Assembly: GCF_020520425.1 (NCBI RefSeq)
Contig: NC_079490.1
Span: forward strand, 1,550,001 to 1,614,000
Origin: Spinacia oleracea
Taxonomy: Eukaryota > Streptophyta > Magnoliopsida > Caryophyllales > Amaranthaceae
Direction of reading: 5' to 3'
Length of the DNA stretch: 64,000 nt
Below, piece by piece: positions 11,023 through 22,808 of this stretch. The position numbers were made by a program, and so were the translations under genes. The stretch's first letter is position 1; every line of letters starts with the position of its first letter. Below the pieces are notes generated by a model. The model ran no database searches and was not told the origin of the DNA. It saw only the letters and a program-made list of their open reading frames with translations.

Positions 11023-11542
11023 CCAGGAATCACTCTGTCGCATTTTGTTTGCCACATAGAAATGCGGTTACTCAGATAAGCGAGAAAATTAATGGGCTCA
11101 ACATAGTAAATATGATAGTAAAATGATGGATTTTCATACTCTGTAATTATTTGAAGTATAGGGCAAACTTAAAGGGACAGAGGGAGTTTTGTTGATATTG
11201 ATGTCATTTCATTGTCCATTGTCCATACCTTCATAATTACCGCATGGAAAGATCAATCAAATGGTTGAAAAGCATGCAAATTCCAATGTTACTATTTTGG
11301 TGGATGAAATCATACTACTTTCTAAAATATGAAGATGTTTTTCATGATTGATTGTGTTAAGCTCTGCTATTGGTTGGAAGAAATCAAAGTTGTTATTCTA
11401 TTGTTAGTACTGTATTTGCCACTGTGAATCTGTAATTCTTGCCTAAAACCTGAATCAACTTTTTTAACTCCACTTTATTAATATTTGGGTGTAAGTTTTG
11501 CGCATGGGTTGGTATAGCGGGCCCATGAGGAGAGATAGAGAG

Positions 11543-11732
11543 TAGACTTGATCAACTATAACCCGGCCCGAAAAAGTGTGGGTTTGGGCAGCCTAGAATA
11601 TGTATTTTTAGACCAAAATCCATGCTCGACCCGAAAAGCTTGTTTCGGCCCGCAAAGCCCGCACCAAAATTATGGGTTTGGGGTTACTTTTTGTGTTAAA
11701 GTCCGACCCGACCTGAATTTTGATCACCTTTT
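11543..11732. mobile_element. hAT-type MITE (TAGACTTGATCA)
   Basis: A 190-bp element starting TAGACTTGATCA and ending TGATCACCTTTT, flanked by the 8-mer ATAGAGAG on both sides (11535-11542 and 11733-11740). The interior is GGCCCG/GACCCG-rich. Because the flank is a simple GA repeat, the duplication is weaker evidence than at 8480. Confidence 0.65.
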
Positions 11733-12392
11733 ATAGAGAGAGTAAGTGGGAAAAGTTACCATTTAAAGTATGAGTAAACTTAAAAGGGACACCCCAAAAA
11801 GGAATACGGGACAATCTTTTGGAGACGGAAGGAGTACTAATTGGAAACAAAAGAGTGGAGATTCGTACTACACTTATGATCTATCATACATAGAATCCCA
11901 GTCTTTACCAATAGACTAAGAACACATCATTGGTAAAAACCTTAATCAAATATATAATTAGGGAATATGTTGTGTGTACGAGTATAAATAATTAAGACAG
12001 TACCAATCATCGTATAAGTTTACAATATTTAGATTCCTTTACGCTTTAATTGATGGCCTAATTGTGGTTAAAAAATGTGATTTGTGTAAATAATTAGGGA
12101 GATAGTCCAAAAGTTGTTCAACTGCAAACAGTGTCCAACTTGATGTGTTTATTTTCATAATCTTAGTTAGTACTATGGAGTATCTCTTAATTACTTAATT
12201 AGCACTAGTTGGTAGTGAAACTTGATGATGTAAAAAAAAGTAATAAACGAAGGTGGATGAGAGTCAATAACGGGACGATGATGAACGGGTCAATTAGCTA
12301 GTACTTCGTAAAAAATAGAGATGGAAAAGAGAGTCAATCGACAGCCCATGTTAATTTTCACGTCATATATTTTGTTTTACTAAATTATTGCG
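11733..12392. other. spacer with a Stowaway-like right end
   Basis: No gene seen. Near 11800-11836 the sequence GGGACAATCTTTTGGAGACG and then GGAAGGAGTA looks like the degraded right end of a Stowaway-type MITE. Confidence 0.4.
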
Positions 12393-12766
12393 CTAATATT
12401 CCGATCCATTTGTAGACCATGTCCGATAAATACCTTGTCAACTAATGATCATGTCCAGTAAAAGTCATTTTACATTGACCCTAACCCTTTACACAACGGA
12501 CCACCCTGTCCAATACCCAGGTCTACTCTAAACGATGTACCGATAGTACTTAGAAAACACTGGCTCTAAAACATGAGCTAGTATTCCGACCTGTATCAAC
12601 ACTGTGTAATAAATGCCCTATCTACTAATGATCCTATCCAGTAAAAGTCATTTTATATCAACTCTAACTCATTACTAAACGGGTTAATTACCGTATCCAA
12701 TAACCAGGTCTACTCCGAACGATGTACGGATAGCATTTAGAAAACCATGGCTATAAACATGAACTC
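12393..12766 (+). repeat. direct duplication of about 190 bp
   Basis: Two adjacent units, about 12393-12580 and 12581-12766, share CTAATGATC, TATCCAGTAAAAGTCATTTT-like sequence, CAGGTCTACTC and ACGATGTAC. They are visibly diverged, so the duplication is not recent. Confidence 0.7.
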
Positions 12767-13104
12767 AATAAAAGAAGATGAAGTTTGCATATATTGTAAT
12801 GGTGGCCGTTGTAAATATAAACCAGAAGTCCTGACTTTTGTCACATGATGTACATGAAAACAGCTAACCAAACAAAAGTACTAACTACTTACAACCACAA
12901 CTAGTACTTCAAACCTTTTTTTTTTGGTTTTTGTTTGTTAAAATTGTATGTTTGGCGGGAATTTATTACCTTTCTCACGTCAACCGACAACCAACTTTTT
13001 TACATACAATGGAAGTTGTTTGGGGAGTTGAAATTCAGGTAGATTTGGTGATCATTTGTATGAGTGTGACTCCTCTATGCTTATCTTCTCGAATTACGTA
13101 GTAA

Positions 13105-13270
13105 TTGTCTGTTGGTTTAATGGTGATTGGGATTGAATAATGTCGGGCGAACTGCATGTTCGATCCCCTGCAACAACTATCAGGAGGGGCCTGAAACCTA
13201 TCCACCTAAAACTCGCCCCGATTCCGAATTAGCCTTAAGGATGAACCGGGTGGTAACACCAAAAAAATAA
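13105..13270 (+). mobile_element. tRNA-derived SINE-like unit
   Basis: It contains a box-A-like TGGTTTAATGG near 13114 and, about 45 bp on, a box-B-like GTTCGATCCC, then a GC-richer body and an A-rich end at about 13261-13267. This is the layout of a plant SINE. Target duplications were not clear, so the call is tentative. Confidence 0.45.
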
Positions 13271-14370
13271 TCTGCTCATACAACAAAAAATCAGGTCTTT
13301 AGTAGTGGTAAAGATTGAGAGGCGGTGTATTAATAAGTCACATGTTCGAAGTCTGTTTCCTTTGTTTGTAACTTAATCCATCCTTATTTATTTGCTCCAT
13401 AGGCAAATATGCTTTATTGAGGCTTTCACTATCATTTTGCATGAAGATGGTGCAAAATAGTCTTTTAATCTTTTATGATTGTGACTCCTCTATGTTTATG
13501 TTCTCGAACTAGTCGTAAACACCGAGTGCATACATATAATAGGGGAAATAATTTTGGCATACCAAAAATTTAATTTTGGCACATCATTGTGAGACACAGT
13601 TTTCCTTGCTTCACATAATAATGGGCCATTTTTTTACCATGCCAAAATTAATTTCTTTATAATAGATCACATGTTCAGATTCTCTCTTTTTGATTTATAA
13701 TTTATAATGATCTTGTGACTCGTTAGCCCCCTCAAACTACATCCAAAGACTACTATCCAATGCCGTTACATCCAACGACCTTTATGTGTTTCCCATGATC
13801 TATTTTAGTTGGCCCACTTCATAGTCTTACTTTGAACTTTTTTTCTTCTTCTTTTTCCTCATTTAGTTGAGCTTATTTTATGAAATTTAAACATGGGTTA
13901 ATTATGGGTTGTAAAAAAGAAATGAAATCTTTGCTTTCTTTAAATAATTTTCTTCTCATTTAGTCAAGGTTATTACTATATGAAGTACGAAGTATATGTT
14001 TTCTTTAATGTTTCATTATAAGTTGTGTAAAAAACATTATTTATGATCTCTTAATTTTTTTTTTTTTTTAATAATCATCTCTTATAACATTAAGTCCTCT
14101 ACGATTTCTTTTTATTCATTGTTGCAATACATTATCCATGATTTACTTACCTTGAGATATTATAATTAATTAAATATAACCTTAACAAAAAAAAAAAAAA
14201 AAAACTTGGTGCGTGGTCTAGTGAGTAACGATCTTCCCATTTTGTACCTACATGCATTGTTCATACTTCATAGATTATTTCCAATTGCATCAACTCACAA
14301 AATGACAACACTTATTTTTCAAAAAGTTACTAAAATGTACCACCAAAAACTTCATTGGATTCCATTATTT
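13271..14370. other. spacer, no gene seen
   Basis: Low-complexity, AT-rich DNA. It has a possible SINE fragment with a GTTCGAAGTC box near 13350, poly-T near 14060 and poly-A near 14190. No credible coding region. Confidence 0.4.
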
Positions 14371-14955
14371 TGATTTGCTTTTATTAGATACTATGATATG
14401 ATATGATGATACGAGAGCATTATTTATGTTCTTCAAGTTGCGTATGAGCAAACGTATAGTAACCCATACATATATAAGTCCAAATCGTAAAAAAGGAATT
14501 CATGATTAACCAACATGTCTTCTCATTCCAAATATGTCTCCTCACATAAACCGGAAAATCTCAAAACAACGAGGGACCTTTTTCATTTAATTCCTTATTT
14601 TGATTTGCTTTTATTAGATACTTGGTATGAATTGAACGTATTGTTTGTTTTCTTCAAGTTGTGTATGGGCAAATGCAAGGTAACCCATACATATGTAACT
14701 TAATGGTAAAAAAAAGAACCCATGATCAACCAACAGGTGTTCTGATTCCAAATACGTCACCATATGACCTTTTTCGTTGGATTCCTTGTTTTGATTTGCT
14801 TTTATTAGATACTTGATATGATGATATGAGCTCATTATATATATTCTTCAAATTGTGTATGGACAAACGTATGGTAACCCAAAATTATGTACTCCAGTCC
14901 TAATCGTAAAAAGAATAACTCATGATTAACCAACATGTATCCCGATTCCAAATCT
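14371..14955 (+). repeat. three tandem units of about 190-230 bp
   Basis: Units start near 14371, 14599 and 14785, each with GATTTGCTTTTATTAGATAC. Each then has TTCTTCAAGTTG/AATTG, TGGTAACCCA-like sequence, a CATGATTAACCAACA block and ATTCCAAAT. They differ by many substitutions. A small open frame on the minus strand in this region is a by-product. Confidence 0.8.
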
Positions 14956-15086
14956 ATCCCCTAACTTAGACCATATTCTTTAGATTTGAGCTAAACTGAA
15001 TTAAACTGAACAAAATGATCCTGAGCTGGACGGTCAATTAAATCCTAAAAACTGCAATTAAGCCAAAAAAATTATTCATTGTTACT

Positions 15087-15211
15087 CACTCCAATTCCAA
15101 AAATAAGAGTTATCACTCTTTTACTATAAGCAATCCATATAATAATATGTTAATCACTCCAATTCTAAAGATAAGAGTTATCACTCTTTTACTATAAGCA
15201 ATCCATAATAA
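15087..15211 (+). repeat. direct duplication of about 75 bp
   Basis: The block CACTCCAATTC, then ATAAGAGTTATCACTCTTTT and ACTATAAGCAATCCATA, occurs twice in a row with very few differences. It lies just upstream of the presumed BIG BROTHER-like promoter. Confidence 0.85.
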
Positions 15212-15239
15212 TATAATAATAATAAATAGAATTAAATAA

Positions 15240-15537
15240 AGAATGTAAGTTCATAGCGTGGGACTTTGGCGTGTGTTTCTTAGTTTTCTGATTCTCTTCT
15301 TCTTCTCTCTCACACTCTCTCTCAGAAAAATCACAGAGAAAACTCACCATTTTTCATTCATTCTTCATTTCTCTCTCCTCTCTTTCTCTCTCCTCTGTCT
15401 CTCTCATCTTGATGCGTGAAGTTCAGAGCATCCACATTGCTGAAGAAAGAAACAGAGAGAGAAAGAGGAAGCCAAGTCTACAACAAATTCAAAAGCTTTC
15501 AAATGTTCGTTCTCTTCTTCCTCTCTGTTTTGATTAA
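15240..15537 (+). promoter_or_regulatory. presumed promoter and 5' leader of the BIG BROTHER-like gene
   Basis: A long pyrimidine-rich tract of TCT/CTCTCT repeats at about 15290-15410 is typical of plant leaders near the transcription start. It is followed by a 41-codon upstream open frame (ATG 15412 to stop 15537) rich in Glu, Arg and Lys. The coding ATG is more than 1 kb downstream, so the leader must be spliced. A likely last leader intron is 16461-16558 (CAG/GTGAAT to TATAG). Confidence 0.5.
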
Positions 15538-16375
15538 TTATTCGTCGTTTTTGGATTGAATTCGATCACAAAAGCTGCTGATTTTACAGTGATCATTTTC
15601 ACCGCCATTTTCGATTTCATGTACTTGATTTATTTTTGGTTGGAATGTTTTCATAGGATTCTATATTCTTCTTTATTTGATCAATTATTCGTCGTTTTTT
15701 CGATTGAATTCGATTGCGAAAGCTGCTGATTTAACAGTGATCATTTTGACCGCCATTTTCGATTTTCATGTTCTTAATCAATTTTGTTTTCCTGAAATGT
15801 TTTGATGTGGAATGTTTTCATAGGATTCTACATTCTTCTTTATTTGATCAATTATTCGTTGTTTTTCAATTGAATTCGTTTGCGAAAGCTGATTTTAGAT
15901 TTCATGCACTTGATTTTTGTTCTTTTTTCCTGAAATGTTTTAATTGAGTGAAGAAGTTATAAATGATTTGAAGATTTTGATAATTTTAGCTTATGATTTG
16001 TTTTGTTTTATGCGAGTTAGGCTAATTGATCCTGAATTAATGTAATGCAGTCGATTTTTGACTGTTGGAATTGAGCTGTAATATGCATATTATTAGTTGT
16101 TTTTCGATTGAATTCGACTGCAAAAGCTGATTTATCAGTGATCATTTTGACCGCCATTTCCGATTTCAATGTACTTGATTTTTGTTTTTTTCCTGAAATC
16201 TTTTGATGAAATTAAATGAAGATACTATGATTTTTTTTTTTTTATGGAAGATATCGATAATTAGCTTATGATTTGTTTCATTTATGTGAGGAATTAAGCT
16301 AATTGATCCTAAATTAATGTAATGCAGGTGATTTTTCGAATGTTGTAAATTGAGGTGTGATATGCATTATTGAGC
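15530..16375 (+). repeat. four degenerate tandem units in the BIG BROTHER-like 5' leader
   Basis: Units begin near 15537, 15685, 15850 and 16090. Each has ATTATTCGTCGTTTTT or a variant, GATTGAATTCG, CAAAAGCTG or GCGAAAGCTG, and most have GTGATCATTTTGACCGCCAT. The last two carry the same acceptor-like TTAATGTAATGCAG (ending near 16050 and 16328), so the repeat has duplicated a 3' splice site. Confidence 0.8.
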
Positions 16376-16569
16376 AATCTGTAAATTTGTCGAAACACCT
16401 GGAATACTGGATAGATCTATGCTTGTCAATTTGTCGAAATAACAGGAATCATTCATACAGGTGAATTTTTTAATTATTTATTAGTGTTTATTTTATTTGA
16501 TTTGTTGTCATATTTGATTTATCATGTTATTTATTTATGGGATGAAAATGTATTATAGGATTTGCTCAA

Positions 16570-19500
16570 ATGAGTTGGAATCATCAACACATGGATTCAC
16601 ATTATGTTGGGAGCAATGCTCCTTACAATAGTGCTGGTAGTTTCATGGATTTTTTCGCCGGCCTTACCTATGATCATGTCAATTTCATCTTTTCTGGCTC
16701 ACAAATTCAGGTGCTAATACTAAAACCTTGTTTATTGTGTGTTCTTTTCTATATCCGAATTCGTTTAATTCAATTTTCGTTATACAATTTAGACCTACCA
16801 AACGGGTCGGTCGGATCAGGTTGTTAAAATTATTTTCGGGTTAATTCGGGTCAGTCACTTTCGTGTTCGGGTTTGCAAATGTTTGTTCAGACTCGGAAGT
16901 TTCGGGTACTCAAATTCAACCCTAAAATGTAAAACCTTTTTTTTTATTGTGTGTTCTTTTCTATATGATTTTGTTATAAAAATTTAGACCTGTCAAACGG
17001 GTCGGTCGGGTCGGAATGTAAAAAATATTTTCAGGTTCATTCGGGTCGGTCGCTTTCGGGTTTGGGTTTACAAATGTTTGTTCAGACCCAGAACTTTCGG
17101 GTATTCAAATTCAACCATTAAATGACGTATAATTCAAATTAAAATCATATTACACCCAACAATAGTAACAAAAATGTGTTTACTATGCTTAAAATTCCTC
17201 ATAATCTCATTTATTACTATAAATACAATGATTTTCAATCGGTAGGATTAAAAACGTGTTCGATCGGGTTTTGACCCGTTACTTTTCGGGTTGCTCGGGT
17301 TCGGATGAAATCGGGTTACGGGTCCTTGTTCAAGACCCAGTATTTCGGGTCGGGTCGGTTTTTGTCAGGTTTTCGCTATACATGGTTCTTGATTGTTATG
17401 ATACATTAGCTCAATGGGATGTGTTTCTGAATGGTGCAGGATACTGCATATTCACCAGTTAGTGCTGGTTATTATAAATTCGGGTATTCAGATCCCGGGG
17501 CGACCCAGTACTACAATAATAACCCGTCTTATGATGTGTTCGATCACATAGTGGATGGTATAGATGATTACACACGAAGACCTGCTGATTTCCCTTCTAG
17601 TGAGCAGACAACTGGGACAAATCATCAGTCACAAAGAATGTCAAACACGAATGTAAATACGAGCAATCGAGATTGTAAGTTTTTCAAGTCTTTCTGGTGA
17701 AGTAATATATCTTCTGTAGATCCATATCAAGACTTTATGGTGTGTATTTGAAAGTTTATGGCTGCTGTCCTGTTGACTGGTGTTCCTGTCATGTTATCCT
17801 GATTGATTTCAGAAAAAGTGCAAATGTGCTTGTTGATTTCCAGGAATTTAGCATGGTTTCTTTACTGCAAATTGTCTGGGATTTCAGTTAGTTAATGTGT
17901 CATGATCAATTGAACTGCAACTGTGTTGAAGTATTTGTTTTTATAGTATACTTGTTCAGTTGTTCATGTTTCACATATACTAAGCAGAGGATGAACAAGC
18001 AGTATTTATTTAGCTATCATAAATTCTTGTACTTTTGAGCAAAATGTGGTTCTGTTTTATTGAACTGATCTTGAACATACATCATTTAGTGCGTGGTTTT
18101 ATTTGTTCACTGCCCTCCTCTCATTTAGATTTCTGTGGTTTTAATTCCATGGAAAGTTAATGGTGCTATTGTTATCATTTTAATATTTTATACATGTCTA
18201 TTAATAGACATGTCAAGCTTGCTTTTGGAAACTTGGAAGTAATAATTACCATGAAACATACTGTTTCGTGGTCTAATTTTATAATGGCCTTAGCATCCAA
18301 TATGTTATTGCACTAGCACTCATTGTCAAGTTTTGTGCCTTCTTCTGAGACTGATGGTTGCTTGAAGCATTTTCTTGACTAATACTCTTGAACTTTCAGG
18401 TCCTAGGAGTCGTCACAATTCTCAAGATTACCAGGTAAAGTTGGCGACCTTCATCAGAAATAAGATTTTGTTCTTTAAGTGAATATATATTTTGAGCTTT
18501 TGACCCCACTGTTTTCGTAGATTAGGTGACAGTCAATGGGTGTATGAATTAGCTTCATGTTTTAGGTTGATGTATCATATCAAGCTCACTTATTTTCTGC
18601 AATTTTATTTGAAAATGGAACAGTTAATATTCAGCACATCACACTTAATTAGCAAAACCCTCATTTGTTAATACAGATTACTTAATAGTAGTAATAGGGA
18701 AATCTGGTCCTCTTTTTTCTTAAAGATCATTAAGCATTCTACCTTTAGATTGTTGGTAGAAATTCCGTTCCTGCACCCGTACTTAGCACCAGCCTGCATC
18801 TAATTGAGATTTCCCCTTGAAATTATGTAGCAAATACACGGTTTAATTTGACTGTTATTGTTGAATGCAGGCTATTTGGCAAGATCATATAGATCCAGAT
18901 AACATGACTTATGAGGTTTAGCATCTTTCTCTTCTTTTTCTTCCTGCTTTTCTTCTTTTGTGGTATCTTTGTATATTTCATCCATACTTTTATGTCTTCC
19001 TATAGATTTAATGATAATATGAAACAAAACACTATGTTTTGTGGTATCTTTGTATATTTCATCCATACTTTTATGTCTTCCTATAGATTTAATGATAATA
19101 TGAAACAAAACACTATGTTTTGTGATATTTCTGCTGTGATATAGACATGTCCAATTAATACGTAGTAGTTTTTATTTTCCTTACCTAGACCATAAGTCCA
19201 TGATAACTATGTAATACCAGTTACAACTTACAAGTAGACTTTGTCGATGGATTTGGATTTGTCTAAGCTCGCGTGGATGAGTATTTGACCCCTATTATGA
19301 CTCGCATAAACGGGAAGAACCTTAAATTTGCCACAATTCAAGAAAGTAGTGATTGGAAATTTGGAATTCAGAAGAATATACTTAGGCTCCGTTTGGGTTG
19401 GTGTAAAACGTTCTTAGTGTAAATTGATTTTTCATGGAAAACATTTTCTAAGGGAAAACACAATTCTAAACTAGTTTTCCTTTGTTTGGTTCCTTATGAA

Positions 19501-21521
19501 CCTTTTTCCTGAAACCATTGGTATTAAATCTTATAGCTTTCTAAATTATAAATGAAATTCAATCAAATATAGTTATCCTTGTATCAGTAACTTCCAGTGG
19601 CTATATGACTTCTCTTCATTAGCATATCTTTGCAATTGGCTCTAATAGAATGACAACTGAAAGTCATAACTTGATCAACTTATGGCTAAATATTATCTTT
19701 CTATATATCCTGGATGGTAGTAGAGTCTTCCTCTATTCTCTATCTCCCATAAAAAAACTGATGAATTATTCGCCTTCCTTTTGATCATGTAGGAATTACT
19801 TGAGTTGGGCGAGGCAGTTGGAACTCATAGTCGAGGTCTTTCCAAAGAACAGATTTCCATGCTCCCAGTTTCGAAGTTCAAGTGTTGTTTTTTCTTAAGG
19901 AACAGGTGCCGATCTGAAAGGTAGGAATGCTGTTCTTGTAGTTCATTATCACTACTTTTGTTAATTACTGTCACTTTTTTTGAGAATCCCTAATATGCTG
20001 TCAAATGAAATATATGATCTGATGTTGCCCATCTCCATTTACCTGTTTGCTAGAAAGAAAACTTAAATACTTCCTGTCAGCGAAATAGTCTGTATTACCA
20101 TGCTCGTTTTATCTTCATTAAGTATAGTCTGTAGTTCCTTCCAATTGGCCGTGGGCTGGGTCGGGCTTCAGGCCGAGCCCACAGGTCGTGGGCCTAACCG
20201 GACCGGGCCCGCACCATGTCCATATTGTATCGCGCCGGGCCGAAAAGTTCAAAATAGGGCCCGGCCCAAGCCCACATGCTTTCGTACCGGGCCGGCGTGC
20301 CTATGGCTAATTTTACTAAATTAAGCGTGTCTTGTCGTGCTTTTTCCAAAAATTTAAGGCCCAGGCCCGGCCCACAGCCCACGACTTCGTGCCCGTGCCA
20401 GGCCTTGCTTTTTTCGTGCTTGTGTTGGGCCGGGTCCAGACCGGCCCTGCCACAGCCATCTTTAATCAGTTCAACCAAACATCATTTCCTACTTCCTAGG
20501 AAATATCAATACATGGGAAAAATCTTCTTCCTAGGAACTTTTACTTCCTATGGTCAACCAAACAATACCTAAGTGTAATAACGTAAATTATACTCCGTAA
20601 TGTTAGTTTACAGATTTTAGGAATCGTCTTCTGCAATATATTAGATCTACTTTCAGAGTTTCAGGAATTGTTTTCAGGAACACTACTGTGTGCTTAGAAA
20701 CATCAGCTGTTCTGATTCAATTATAGTTTTTATTTGATACAGTGTCCTCTAATTCCTGTGCCACCACCCTTAAAATTGACAGCTTTTTATGTGTTTCTTT
20801 TGAAGCAGATGTGTAATTTGTCAGATGGAATACAAACGTAAAGATCGTTTAATTACCCTTCCCTGCAAACACAAGTATCATATGGGCTGCGGAACCAAAT
20901 GGCTAACCATCAATAAGGTATAAAAGCAGCATCACCACTTCATAGTTTGACGACTTAGGCTCTGTTCTGTTCACCTTATTTTCACTTATTTCAGAAAAAT
21001 AAGTTCAGTTAAGTTCAAATAAGTTTAGATAAGATAAGTTCAGGAAAAATAAGGGTTGACCAAGTATAATTTATAACTAAATTAAGTTCTAATAAGTTCA
21101 GATAAGTTCAGTTAAGTTCAGATAAGTTCATTTAACATAAGTTCATGAAAAATAAGTGAAAATTAGGTGAATGGAACGACCCTTAAGCTTTGTTCTGTTG
21201 TTCATCTTATTTTCACTTATTTCAGGAAACATAAAATCAGTTAAGTTCAGATAAGTTCCGATAAGTTCAGGAAAAATAAGGGTTGACAAAGTACAATATA
21301 TAACTAAAATAAGTTTTGATAAGTTCTAATTAATCCAGTTAAGTTATGATAAGTTCACTTAAGTTCAGATAAGATAGGTTAAGGAAAAATAAGTGAAAAT
21401 CAGGTGAATAGAACGCACCCTTGTGTATCTCTAATTGCTACTAACAATCCCGTCTTTTTTCCAGGCTTGCCCGATTTGTTACACAGAAGTGTCCATAGGA
21501 GCACACAAAAAGTTTAAGTAG
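16570..21521 (+). CDS. BB: BIG BROTHER-like RING-H2 E3 ubiquitin ligase
   Basis: Seven coding exons: 16570-16710, 17440-17674, 18400-18434, 18871-18915, 19793-19920, 20809-20917 and 21465-21521. All junctions are GT-AG and in phase, giving 249 aa. The N-terminal half is low-complexity (Tyr, Asn, Ser-rich). It contains AGSFMDFFAG-like and DPDNMTYEELLELGEAVGT-like stretches seen in Arabidopsis BIG BROTHER (DHIDPDNMTYE ends exon 4, ELLELGEAVGTHSRGLS starts exon 5). The RING ligands are C196, C199, C214, H216, H219, C222, C233 and C236 with C-x2-C-x14-C-x-H-x2-H-x2-C-x10-C-x2-C spacing, a complete C3H2C3 RING. BIG BROTHER is known as a ubiquitin ligase limiting organ growth; that role is inferred from family. 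The introns hold MITEs and duplications, but the coding frame is whole. Confidence 0.9.
16722..17373 (+). repeat. duplicated intron segment with hAT-like TAGACCT ends
   Basis: In intron 1 of the RING gene, about 200 bp occurs twice. Host intron sequence (TTGTGTGTTCTTTTCTATAT) is followed by TAGACCTACCAAACGGGTCGG at 16790 and by TAGACCTGTCAAACGGGTCG at 16985. GGGTCGG-rich sequence continues to about 17373, ending TGTCAGGTTT. This looks like a degraded TAGACCTGT-ended hAT MITE whose left end was duplicated with its flank. Confidence 0.55.
18957..19118 (+). repeat. 81-bp tandem duplication in RING gene intron 4
   Basis: Two back-to-back copies of an 81-bp unit (starting TTTGTGGTATCTTTG) appear identical. 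They start about 40 bp after exon 4. The lack of differences suggests a recent event or replication slippage. Confidence 0.9.
20140..20464. mobile_element. hAT-type MITE (TAAAGATGG family), left end diverged
   Basis: The right end CCACAGCCATCTTTA (to 20464) is exact; the left end TCCAATTGGCCGTGGGC matches the family only partly. The interior is GGGCCGGGCC-rich. It sits in intron 5 of the RING gene. No clean target duplication is visible. Confidence 0.7.
20958..21182. mobile_element. MITE with GTTCTGTTCACC ends, copy 1
   Basis: It starts GGCTCTGTTCTGTTCACC and ends GGTGAATGGAACGACCC, flanked by TTA (20955-20957 and 21183-21185), as in PIF/Harbinger MITEs. The interior is made of AATAAGTTCAG-type repeats. 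It lies in intron 6 of the RING gene. Confidence 0.75.
21186..21420. mobile_element. MITE with GTTCTGTTCACC ends, copy 2, adjacent to copy 1
   Basis: It begins directly after the shared TTA at 21183-21185 with AGCTTTGTTCTGTTG and ends GGTGAATAGAACGCACCC. Same family and orientation as the copy before it, so this is either two insertions in one site or a tandem duplication. Fragments of the family lie at 33630, 37631, 62664 and 63494. Confidence 0.7.
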
Positions 21522-21606
21522 CTTGCCTCGGGTTAGCATAAAAGAAGAAAAATGTTCATTTTGTTATTCTTTTTTTTCGACTTGGTGGTTCTTTTTCTCC
21601 TATAGA

Positions 21607-21610
21607 TCCT

Positions 21611-21643
<33 letters not shown>

Positions 21644-21644
21644 A
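21607..21644 (+). repeat. (CTTT)n microsatellite
   Basis: About nine consecutive CTTT units shortly after the RING gene stop codon, probably in its 3' UTR. Confidence 0.9.
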
Positions 21645-21954
21645 CTTTCCATTAGTAGGGTTTGTCACTTGCTAGTTCATACTAGTGAACTTATAGACTT
21701 ATAGTAGAGTTATATATAGACTTTGGATCCATGGGTATATGGGTTTCCGAAATGGATCGAGGTTTGATTTTATGATTTCCATAAAAAGTTGTAGTAGAAT
21801 TACTTGTACAGTTCCCTCTCTCTCATGGCACATTGGAATTTAGCCACAAAATCAGCCTGGATAGATTGTCTGAAATATGTTTGCACCATGACTAGTTTCT
21901 TCCATGTATTTATTCTATTTGTTTTTCCATAGAACTATAGAAGGTTGTCCCTTG

Positions 21955-22140
21955 CTATGTTACTCGGACTCGGGTACCCCATGTCGGACACAGGTACGAG
22001 TTCAAGTGTCCGACTCGGCTATTCTGTTAAAATTTCATGATTTTGGTCCAAAATGAAGTGTCCAGTGTCCATACCCTTGTCCGAGTGTCGAAGATCCGAC
22101 ACGGGTACTTGAGATAAAATGAAGAGTCAAAGTAACATAG
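21955..22140. mobile_element. short hAT-like MITE (CTATGTTACT ends)
   Basis: A 186-bp unit with inverted ends CTATGTTACT / AGTAACATAG. It is flanked by 8-mers GTCCCTTG and GTGCCTTG (one mismatch). The interior has GTGTCCGA/TCGGACAC motifs in both orientations. Confidence 0.65.
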
Positions 22141-22485
22141 GTGCCTTGGTATGATGGACCCGGTGTCGGAAATTAAGTGAAGGTTACTGACACTTTCGGG
22201 GGGTCATATAAGGTAGTTTGGAACCCGCAACACCTAAACTATTAAGGCTCTGAACGAGTTGATACAATAAAACGAGTTTTGTACGAAAACGGTTGAAATG
22301 ACATTTTAGGTCGAAATTGATGTATAAGTTATAACTACCCAATGAACCTAGGCCTCTAGGGGTCTCATCTCTGTGAAGCGTTGGGCCTCTAACCTCTCTG
22401 TGTTTGAGAATATCAAAAATGTTCCAAAATGAAGGCCAATTTTATTCCATCTGACCAATTTTAGGGACTTCAGTGATATATTTTA

Positions 22486-22558
22486 CTACTCCATCCGTCC
22501 CTTTTTATATTCCAAAATGAAGGCCAATTTATATTAAATTAAGGGATGGACGGAGTAG
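22486..22558. mobile_element. very short Stowaway-like MITE
   Basis: Ends CTACTCCATCCGTCCC and GGGATGGACGGAGTAG, flanked by TA on both sides as in Tc1/mariner-type Stowaway elements, only 73 bp long. The core TTCCAAAATGAAGGCCAATT also occurs in both flanks (near 22424 and 22566), so part of the element or its neighbourhood has been copied locally. Confidence 0.75.
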
Positions 22559-22808
22559 TAAGTTATATTCCAAAATGAAGGCCAATTTAATGATTTATAC
22601 ACGAAATCAGAACAATTTCAGGAACTTCAATGATAAATTACTAGAGTTAGCGATTAATTAATGCGGATTCATATTTTTCATCTTATTTATTTAAACAATG
22701 TAAAAAAGTTTATGTATAATATTTCCACTTTTTCAAAACTCTGATGTTGGAAAATTATGAGAGATTTAATTTTCTAATGAAAAAAATGTGAGAAATTACT
22801 CTAGTGAA

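Noticed and set aside
13105-13267. A true tRNA gene
   Set aside because: Only box A and box B-like motifs are present; I could not fold a cloverleaf, and the A-rich tail fits a SINE better.
7800-15200. A hidden multi-exon gene in the long gap before the RING gene
   Set aside because: Scanning both strands I found only short frames inside repeats, with no family motif and no consistent splice chain.
19384-20570. A single Tourist element with ends CTTAGGCTCCGTTTGGG and CCAAACAATACCTAAG
   Set aside because: Exon 5 of the RING gene (19793-19920) lies between the ends, and the interior does not read as one element; more likely two separate fragments.
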